Source of the DNA: an uncultured Treponema sp.
Lineage (GTDB): Bacteria > Spirochaetota > Spirochaetia > Treponematales > Treponemataceae
Direction of reading: 5' to 3'
Length of the DNA: 64,000 bases
Assembly: GCA_947167745.1 (NCBI GenBank)
Contig: CAMVJE010000003.1
Span: 13,726-77,725 of the forward strand
Positions 58,562-64,000 of this stretch are shown here, in pieces. The notes beneath the pieces are model-generated. The model had not been told where the DNA came from. It made no database searches and worked only from the letters and a program-made list of their open reading frames with translations. Position numbers and translations under genes: made by a program. How positions within the stretch are numbered: position 1 is the stretch's first letter; the number at the start of each line of letters is the position of its first letter.

Positions 58562-59524
58562 ATGTCTGATTTTATCATTCAAGCTGACCATCTAACAAAG
58601 CGATTCACTCTTGATGCAGGTTTTTTTGCTAAACAGGATCGCTTTGTCTACGCAGTCAATGATGTCTCTTTCGGAATAGAGCGAGGGAAAACTTACGGTC
58701 TGGTTGGTGAATCCGGCTGTGGCAAAACTACAACAGCTAGAATGCTTGTGCGTATGTACAAGGCCGATGGTGGTGCAATTTTTTATCACCCTGAAAGTTC
58801 TGAATCCCAAAATGTCCTTCTTTACAATAACAGACAGTTGCGCTCTTACCGTGAAAAAATCAAATATGTCTTCCAGGATCCTTCCCGCTCGCTTAATCCA
58901 CGCATGACTGTCTTCAATATCCTTACCGCCAGCTACAAATATTCTTCAATCTGGCCTGGCAAAAAAGTCGCTTATGATGAAGCTGAGCATATTATGGAAG
59001 AAGTCGGGCTTGATCCTTTAGATCTTGAAAAACGGCCCAGTGAGTTTTCCGGCGGACAAAGACAGCGAATCTCCATTGCCCGCGCCCTTATAATGAAGCC
59101 TGAAGTCATGTTCTGTGACGAGGTCGTAAGTGCTCTGGATGTTTCTGTTCAAAGTCAGATTCTTAATCTTCTGCAGAATATTCGCGAAAAACGGGGTATT
59201 TCTTTTCTTTTTATTGCCCACGACCTCAGGGTTTCATGCTATTTCTGCGATACAATTGGTGTAATGTACAGGGGGCTTTTGGTTGAAGAAGCTTCTGCCC
59301 GAGATTTGTACAGAACTGCTGCCCATCCTTACACAAAGCTTCTATTTCAGGGGAGTGAAAGTTCTGCCAGTGAGTCAAATGGGGAGGTTAAAACCACTCT
59401 TGAAAGCTTGCACGGCTGCCCCTTCGCCCATCGCTGCCCCCATGCAAATGAAAACTGCCGTTTACAAATCCCTGAATGGAAAGAAATCAGCAATGGTCAC
59501 AAAGTTCGTTGTAATCTCTGTTAA
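58562..59524 (+). CDS. Opp/Dpp-type ABC transporter ATPase (OppF-like)
   Basis: A 320-aa ATP-binding subunit. GESGCGKTTTA (Walker A), KYVFQDPSRSLNPRM (Q-loop), FSGGQRQR and VMFCDEVVSALD (with Val for the usual Pro) are present, as is the C-terminal Cys motif GCPFAHRCPHANENC. It pairs with the ATPase half of the fusion. The ATG at 58562 starts 5 nt after prs. The last residues VRCNLC and the stop codon fall in a CACAGAT-type repeat. Confidence 0.92.
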   Translation: MSDFIIQADHLTKRFTLDAGFFAKQDRFVYAVNDVSFGIERGKTYGLVGESGCGKTTTARMLVRMYKADGGAIFYHPESSESQNVLLYNNRQLRSYREKIKYVFQDPSRSLNPRMTVFNILTASYKYSSIWPGKKVAYDEAEHIMEEVGLDPLDLEKRPSEFSGGQRQRISIARALIMKPEVMFCDEVVSALDVSVQSQILNLLQNIREKRGISFLFIAHDLRVSCYFCDTIGVMYRGLLVEEASARDLYRTAAHPYTKLLFQGSESSASESNGEVKTTLESLHGCPFAHRCPHANENCRLQIPEWKEISNGHKVRCNLC

Positions 59525-59540
59525 TCTGTGCTAATCTGAA
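59511..59540 (-). repeat. CACAGAT-family repeat across the oppF stop codon
   Basis: GTAATCTCTG, TTAATCTGTG and CTAATCTGAA are three 10-nt units in the reverse orientation. The oppF stop codon (59522-59524) lies inside them. Confidence 0.7.
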
Positions 59541-59557
59541 ATAAAAAGGAGTTTGCC

Positions 59558-59728
59558 ATGACAAATAAAGAGGTTCTGGAAGCGCTCAGGCAGATTAAAA
59601 CCTATTGCGCGGCTGATTCACTGGACAAATTGAACTATGCAATTGCTGTTATTGAAAAACTTGATAATGACGGTATAAGTAATCCAATCAAAACAGATTT
59701 TTCAAAACTTTTAAATAAAGGAAAGTAA
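59558..59728 (+). CDS. Small hypothetical protein, 56 aa
   Basis: MTNKEVLEALRQIKTYCAAD begins a 56-residue frame with AAAAAGGAG 8 nt upstream of the ATG and the next gene's ATG one base after its stop. The residues are helix-prone with hydrophobic heptads, and there is no signal peptide or membrane segment. It is coupled to the NhaC gene. I do not recognise it. The tight spacing and good ribosome binding site argue that it is real. Confidence 0.68.
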   Translation: MTNKEVLEALRQIKTYCAADSLDKLNYAIAVIEKLDNDGISNPIKTDFSKLLNKGK

Positions 59729-59729
59729 A

Positions 59730-61238
59730 ATGACAGGAACTTTTTGGTCTCTTCTGCCTCCGATTGTTGCAATCGCCCTGGCACTTATCACAAAGGAAGT
59801 TTATTCTTCACTTTTTATCGGAATTTTAATCGGTGGTGCTTTTTTTGCAGTTGATGCATCAAGCGGATTCACAGGCTTTTTTACCCATGTCTTTAATGAC
59901 GGTATGATTAAGCAGCTTTCAGACAGCTGGAATGTGGGTATCCTTGTCTTCCTGGTAGTTCTCGGAACCATGGTTGCCCTTATGAACAAGGCTGGCGGAT
60001 CGGCCGCTTTCGGTGAGTGGGCAAAAAAGCATATCAAGAGTAGGGTCGGTGCTCAGGTTGCAACTGTTTGTCTGGGAATTCTGATTTTTATCGATGACTA
60101 TTTCAATTGTCTTACAGTTGGCTCGGTTATGCGTCCAATTACAAAAAAATACAAGGTTTCCAGAGAAAAGCTTGCCTATCTCATTGACGCTACTGCTGCA
60201 CCAATCTGTATTATTGCACCGATTTCTTCCTGGGCTGCGGCTGTTGCAGGCTTTGTCAGTGAAGGGGAAAACGGTTTGGCTCTTTTTTGTAAGGCAGTTC
60301 CTTTCAATTTTTACGCTTTCTTTACGATTGGAATGATGTTCCTTCTCGCTTTTATGAAATTTGAATTTGGTCCTATGGCAAAATATGAAAGTGCCCGAAT
60401 TGATTTGCCTGAAGAAAACGAAAAAGAACAGTCTTCACACGGCACGGTATTTGACCTCGTTTTCCCGATTGTGAGTTTAATTGTGCTTTGTACAATCGGC
60501 ATGATATATACAGGAGGATTTTTTGCCAGTGGAGATGAACACAAAAATTTCGTAGATGCATTTGCAAATTCCGATGCGTCGGTTGGTCTTGTTCTTGGCT
60601 CTTTCGCAGCTATGTGCCTTACAGTCATTGTATTTATGATTCGCCGGGTGCTTCCATTCAAAGAGTGTATGGGCTGTATTCCTGACGGATTTAAAGCGAT
60701 GGTTCCGGCAATTTTGATTCTTACTCTTGCATGGACTCTTAAAGCCATGACAGATTCACTTGAGGCGTCAAAGTATGTAGCAGGTCTTGTTGAAAACAGT
60801 GCCCAGGGCCTGCAGAATTTCCTGCCTGCAATTATTTTCGTAATCGCAGCCTTCCTGGCGTTTGCAACAGGAACCAGCTGGGGAACATTCGGCATCCTTA
60901 TTCCAATCTGCATCGCAGTTTTCCCTGCTGCAGATAATCCTCTCCGTATTATTTCTATTTCTGCCTGTATGGCAGGTGCTGTTGCCGGCGATCACTGCTC
61001 ACCAATCAGCGACACTACAATTATGGCCAGCGCAGGCGCCCAGTGTGAGCATGTGAATCATGTTTCAACTCAGCTTCCCTATGCCATCACAGTTGCGACA
61101 ATTTCTTTCGTCACCTACATCGTAGCAGGCTTTACTCAGAAACTGGGAATCCTTGCCAGTGGAATCATTTCATGGATTATCGGTGCAGTTCTTCTTATAG
61201 GAACAATGATTGTATTAAAGAAAAAATTCGCAAAATAG
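59730..61238 (+). CDS. Na+/H+ antiporter, NhaC family
   Basis: A 502-aa inner-membrane protein with about 11-12 helices. GILIFIDDYFNCLTVGSVMRP and the late GTSWGTFGILIPI and AGDHCSPISDTTIMASAGA segments are characteristic of the NhaC/ArsB-like ion transporters. Substrates in this family include Na+/H+, malate/lactate and some amino acids; context gives no clear choice. It follows the 56-aa gene by one base and precedes a LUD gene by 16 nt, so the three probably form an operon. Confidence 0.9.
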   Translation: MTGTFWSLLPPIVAIALALITKEVYSSLFIGILIGGAFFAVDASSGFTGFFTHVFNDGMIKQLSDSWNVGILVFLVVLGTMVALMNKAGGSAAFGEWAKKHIKSRVGAQVATVCLGILIFIDDYFNCLTVGSVMRPITKKYKVSREKLAYLIDATAAPICIIAPISSWAAAVAGFVSEGENGLALFCKAVPFNFYAFFTIGMMFLLAFMKFEFGPMAKYESARIDLPEENEKEQSSHGTVFDLVFPIVSLIVLCTIGMIYTGGFFASGDEHKNFVDAFANSDASVGLVLGSFAAMCLTVIVFMIRRVLPFKECMGCIPDGFKAMVPAILILTLAWTLKAMTDSLEASKYVAGLVENSAQGLQNFLPAIIFVIAAFLAFATGTSWGTFGILIPICIAVFPAADNPLRIISISACMAGAVAGDHCSPISDTTIMASAGAQCEHVNHVSTQLPYAITVATISFVTYIVAGFTQKLGILASGIISWIIGAVLLIGTMIVLKKKFAK

Positions 61239-61254
61239 TGAAAAAGGAGCATTT

Positions 61255-61824
61255 ATGGACACAAATAAAATTGTTGAAAATCTCAAAAAACGAGGTTTTG
61301 AGGCTGTTTTTGTGAATACAAAGGCTGAAGCAGTTGAAAAAGCACTTTCTTATATTCCCCAGGGCTCTTCTGTTTCGTGGGGTGGCTCTGTCTCAATCGA
61401 GGAGTCTGGCTTGCTCGACAAAATCAAAAGCGGGAACTACAAGGTAATTGACCGTGCTACAGGCAAAACTCCCGAAGAAAAAACTGAGCTCATGCGAAAG
61501 GCGTTCTTTGCAGACACATTCCTCACAAGCTTTAATGCAGTTAGCGAGGACGGCGTTCTTTTCAACATTGACGGGAACGGGAACAGAGTCGCCGCAATTA
61601 CATTCGGACCAAACTCTGTAGTCGCACTTGTCGGAATCAACAAAATTGTAAAGAACGAGAGTGAGCTTGAAGAACGTGCGCTTAAAGTCGCCGCTCCCAA
61701 AAATGCCAAACGACTTGCCCTGAGCGATGAAAAGGACATTTGTGCAGTCTTTGTCAAACATCGTATTTCCCGCACAAAAGGCCGGATCAAAATAATCCTC
61801 GTCGGCGAAGAACTGGGATATTAA
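61255..61824 (+). CDS. LUD-domain protein (LutC/YkgG-like)
   Basis: A 189-aa single LUD domain. GSSVSWGGSVSIEESGLLD and FGPNSVVALVGINKIVKNE are the usual motifs. In lactate utilisation operons LutC works with LutA and LutB, which are absent here, so this stand-alone form may have another role. Placement behind NhaC could suggest a link to organic-acid traffic, but that is speculative. AAAAAGGAG lies before the ATG. Confidence 0.85.
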   Translation: MDTNKIVENLKKRGFEAVFVNTKAEAVEKALSYIPQGSSVSWGGSVSIEESGLLDKIKSGNYKVIDRATGKTPEEKTELMRKAFFADTFLTSFNAVSEDGVLFNIDGNGNRVAAITFGPNSVVALVGINKIVKNESELEERALKVAAPKNAKRLALSDEKDICAVFVKHRISRTKGRIKIILVGEELGY

Positions 61825-61830
61825 TTGAAA

Positions 61831-61892
61831 CCACAGATGCACACAGATTAACACAGATTGTATCATTTTGCTTATTTGTGTTAATCTGTGTT
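61831..61892. repeat. CACAGAT-family inverted repeat before rluA
   Basis: The left arm (61831-61859: CCACAGATGC, ACACAGATTA, ACACAGATT) and the right arm (61876-61892: TTGTGTTAATCTGTGTTG) flank a 16-nt spacer. It fills the gap between the LUD stop codon and the pseudouridine synthase start. Confidence 0.75.
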
Positions 61893-61897
61893 GAATT

Positions 61898-62902
61898 ATG
61901 AAATCTTTAACATTAAAAGCTGTTTCTCCAATTTCATTGAATTCTCTCCTTCGTTCAGAGCTTCCCCGGATTTTGAACACGGAGATTTCCAACAGCAAAA
62001 TCCGCCGTCTTATTGTTGCCGGGAGCGTGAGCGTGAGCGGGCGACAGATTCGGCTTCCTGGCTTCAATCTTCGGGCAGGGAGTGAAGTTTCTGTTCTTAT
62101 CGATGAAGAAAAGCTCTTTTTTGAGAAGCAGCCTGATGACATAAACTATGAGCTCACCCCAAAAGACATTCTTTTTGAGGACGAGAATATAATCGTAGTG
62201 AATAAGCCAACTCATTTTCCGACCGAAGCAGGAATGGTTGGAAGCCGCGACAATCTTCATGCCGCAATCATCCGCTTTTTGTTCGAGAGACAGAAAATCG
62301 AGCACCCGAACGCAAAAAATCCGCCTTATCTTGGTATAATGCACCGGCTTGATCGTGACACAAGCGGCGTTATTTTGTTCACCAAAACCCGTTCAGTGAA
62401 TGCCGCCTGCCATGAAATGTTTGAGAGCCACACTGCGCACAAAGTCTATACTGCAGTTGTCGCCGTAAAATCTTCAGAAGCCGCAAAGTTTCCTGTTGGC
62501 AAAAAAATCACCGTTGATTTTCCGATGGGCAGAATCAGCCCCAAAGGACAGGCTGCAAAGTGGGGCAAAGTCAGTGAAAAAAACGGCGGGCTTTCATCCC
62601 GCACTGAGTTTGAAGTCTTGAAGGAAATCAAGATTGATAAAATGCAGGGGACTACCGCGCTCAGTTACAGGCGGCCTTCATTCAGTAATTTCACTTTTCT
62701 TCTATTAAGGTGCTCTCCGTTAACTGGACGCACTCACCAAATCCGCGTGCACCTTGCATCCTTGGGCATTCCGATTCTTGGTGACAGTCTTTATGGAGGT
62801 TTGGATTATGAGAGAATCATGCTTCATGCCGAAAGCCTCACTTTTCCTCACCCGGTCTCAGGCAAAATCATGACTGTTGAAAGCTCCTTTAAATGTAATT
62901 GA
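61898..62902 (+). CDS. RluA-family pseudouridine synthase
   Basis: A 334-aa enzyme that isomerises uridines in rRNA or tRNA. An S4-like RNA-binding domain (about 15-75: ISNSKIRRLIVAGSVSVSGR) precedes the catalytic domain. MHRLDRDTSGVILF holds the catalytic Asp, and TGRTHQIRVHLASLGIPILG the late motif. The target site (RluC, RluD or RluA type) is not fixed by sequence. The ATG directly follows an inverted-repeat arm, and no Shine-Dalgarno is apparent. Confidence 0.92.
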   Translation: MKSLTLKAVSPISLNSLLRSELPRILNTEISNSKIRRLIVAGSVSVSGRQIRLPGFNLRAGSEVSVLIDEEKLFFEKQPDDINYELTPKDILFEDENIIVVNKPTHFPTEAGMVGSRDNLHAAIIRFLFERQKIEHPNAKNPPYLGIMHRLDRDTSGVILFTKTRSVNAACHEMFESHTAHKVYTAVVAVKSSEAAKFPVGKKITVDFPMGRISPKGQAAKWGKVSEKNGGLSSRTEFEVLKEIKIDKMQGTTALSYRRPSFSNFTFLLLRCSPLTGRTHQIRVHLASLGIPILGDSLYGGLDYERIMLHAESLTFPHPVSGKIMTVESSFKCN

Positions 62903-62975
62903 TTATTTTTTTTAAAATTGAATTGATTTGTTCATATTAATAGCTTAAAATAATCTATATTAGTAGAGTTGTTTT

Positions 62976-64000
62976 ATGAGTAAATCACGGATATTCACAT
63001 CTGCATTTTTTGCAGTATTCGTTTTAGGGGAACTTTCTGCTCAGGAACTTTCCTTTTCTGGGAATTTGACTGCTCAGGCTGGTGCAGGCATTCCGTCCAC
63101 TCATGAAAACAAAGGACATTTCCTTGTTGGAACGACAGTTTTTGACAGCACGATAAAGTCATACACTGATGACAGCACATTGTTTGTCAATTCCCAGCTT
63201 GTTTATGATGCACTTTCGGGGCTGTCACCGAACGGAACAGAATCTTTGGTTTCTAATGACGGAACATTTGCTTTCAAGCTAAAAGAAGCCTATTTTGATT
63301 ACAATGGCGGTTCTTTTGCAATCAGGGCTGGCAGGCAGATTGCGGCATGGGGAAAGGCTGATTCAATTCAAATTGCCGATATTCTGTGTCCTCAAGACAA
63401 TTCATCATTGATTGCTTCAAATTATAAGGAAAGTCGTCTGGGAATTGATGCCCTTCGTCTTTCTTTCATACAGAATTCAATGCAGCTTGACGCTTATTGG
63501 ATTCCTTTTTTTACGCCAAGCACCCTTCCTCTTGCAAAAGGAAATCCTCTTAATCCTATCAGCTTTCCAAAGTTTTATGAAGGATATGAGCTTTTTTCTC
63601 CAAAAACATGGAGTGATTTTGACCTTCCAGAAAAAAAACTTTCAAACAGCGAGTATGCGCTTCGTCTTAGTTCATATTTTTCAAAATTCGATCTTTCACT
63701 TTATGGTTTTTATGGCTGGGAAGACACTCCATTTTTCGAGTACGAGCCTAATTTCACTGGCGAAGACGAAGATTTTTCCAGCATAAATCTGAGGGGGGGC
63801 TACAAGAGGCTTTTAATGTTTGGTGCTGATGCGGCGATTCCTTTCGGAGCCTTTGTGTTCCGTTTGGAGTCAGCGGTTTTCCCTGGAAGATATATACAGA
63901 CGACCGCAGAGCATCAGAAATCTTGTATGTTCTCTGGTTCAAAAATTGATTCTGCGCTAAAACGGAATCAAATTGTCGGACTGGTAGGCTTTGACTGGGA
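62976..64000 (+). CDS. Outer-membrane beta-barrel protein, 5' part (cut by window edge)
   Basis: The first 341 codons of a gene that runs off the right edge; no stop codon is seen in the frame. A signal peptide (SRIFTSAFFAVFVLGELSAQ) is followed by beta-strand sequence. FDYNGGSFAIRAGRQIAAWG and SLIASNYKESRLGIDALRL resemble the DUF1302-like barrel proteins of treponemes, but I cannot confirm this. It is presumably an outer-membrane channel or transport-associated barrel. Another family is possible. Confidence 0.72.
   Translation, partial: MSKSRIFTSAFFAVFVLGELSAQELSFSGNLTAQAGAGIPSTHENKGHFLVGTTVFDSTIKSYTDDSTLFVNSQLVYDALSGLSPNGTESLVSNDGTFAFKLKEAYFDYNGGSFAIRAGRQIAAWGKADSIQIADILCPQDNSSLIASNYKESRLGIDALRLSFIQNSMQLDAYWIPFFTPSTLPLAKGNPLNPISFPKFYEGYELFSPKTWSDFDLPEKKLSNSEYALRLSSYFSKFDLSLYGFYGWEDTPFFEYEPNFTGEDEDFSSINLRGGYKRLLMFGADAAIPFGAFVFRLESAVFPGRYIQTTAEHQKSCMFSGSKIDSALKRNQIVGLVGFDW

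Noticed and set aside
60311..60913. A 200-codon minus-strand frame opposite the NhaC gene
   Set aside because: The plus-strand NhaC motifs are clear over the same bases, and the antisense peptide shows no family pattern.
61393..62142. A 249-codon minus-strand frame across the LUD-rluA junction
   Set aside because: It spans two recognised genes and a repeat; the part read from the repeat is a familiar spurious translation (LICVHLWFQ).
1..64000. tRNA, rRNA, insertion sequences or prophage genes
   Set aside because: Reading both strands, I saw no T-loop-type tRNA ends, no rRNA segments, and no transposase, integrase or phage structural gene.

Overview
The window looks like chromosomal DNA of a Treponema (Spirochaetota), probably a gut, rumen or oral species; I cannot name the species. 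The main evidence is the gene order cheA - cheW/cheR fusion - cheX - cheY, the many spirochaete-style lipoproteins and outer-membrane barrels, TAXI-type TRAP transport, and moderate GC with AT-rich gene borders. About 60 protein genes are supported. I saw no rRNA, tRNA, CRISPR array, insertion sequence or prophage.

Layout. 1-6.6 kb: 5' end of asnS, a TAXI-TRAP transporter (binding protein, DUF1850 protein, fused permease), a TtcA-like thiolase, a polyprenyl diphosphate synthase, a TPR protein and an RseC-like protein. 6.6-14.6 kb: a zincin-motif lipoprotein, an MBL hydrolase, a pentapeptide-repeat protein, murI, malQ, a split chromate transporter and deoD. 14.7-24 kb: asd, dapA and lysA (diaminopimelate/lysine), a sugar nucleotidyltransferase, a Cache-GGDEF-EAL protein, an S1-domain protein and a histidine phosphatase. 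24-31.2 kb: a beta-barrel, NudC-like NUDIX, purE, a lipoprotein, an Ala-rich periplasmic protein, an omptin-like outer-membrane protease, purM and purN. 31.3-36 kb: the chemotaxis operon. 36-42 kb: queD, citramalate synthase, a small alarmone synthetase, yfcE and argS. 42-51.4 kb: a GH105 lipoprotein, pgeF, a spirochaete hypothetical, leuB, a flavin reductase, a pyruvyl transferase, pyrE and SulP. 51.4-59.5 kb: an Opp/Dpp importer with embedded plsC and PRPP synthetase genes. 59.5-64 kb: a 56-aa ORF, NhaC, a LUD protein, RluA and a truncated outer-membrane protein.

How the genes fit together: most are core metabolism. Asd, DapA and LysA supply diaminopimelate and lysine, and MurI supplies D-glutamate for the wall. 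CimA plus LeuB imply the citramalate route to isoleucine. PurE, PurM, PurN, PyrE and Prs serve nucleotide synthesis. Uptake systems (TAXI-TRAP, Opp, SulP, NhaC) and surface proteins (omptin, GH105, barrels) suggest a scavenging host-associated life.

Three things go beyond routine annotation. First, at least 14 genes have a -10 hexamer only 6-9 nt (usually exactly 6) before the start codon and no Shine-Dalgarno, which predicts widespread leaderless transcripts. Second, the gene borders carry families of decanucleotide-period inverted repeats (CACAGATTAA-like and TAATTCATAAT-like) and modular GC-rich hairpin elements. Copies of the first family have become coding sequence: the linker of a permease-ATPase fusion and the signal peptide of a lipoprotein. 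Third, an omptin-like protease keeps the Asp-x-Asp and Asp-x-His catalytic pairs. All calls come from reading the sequence; no database search was run.
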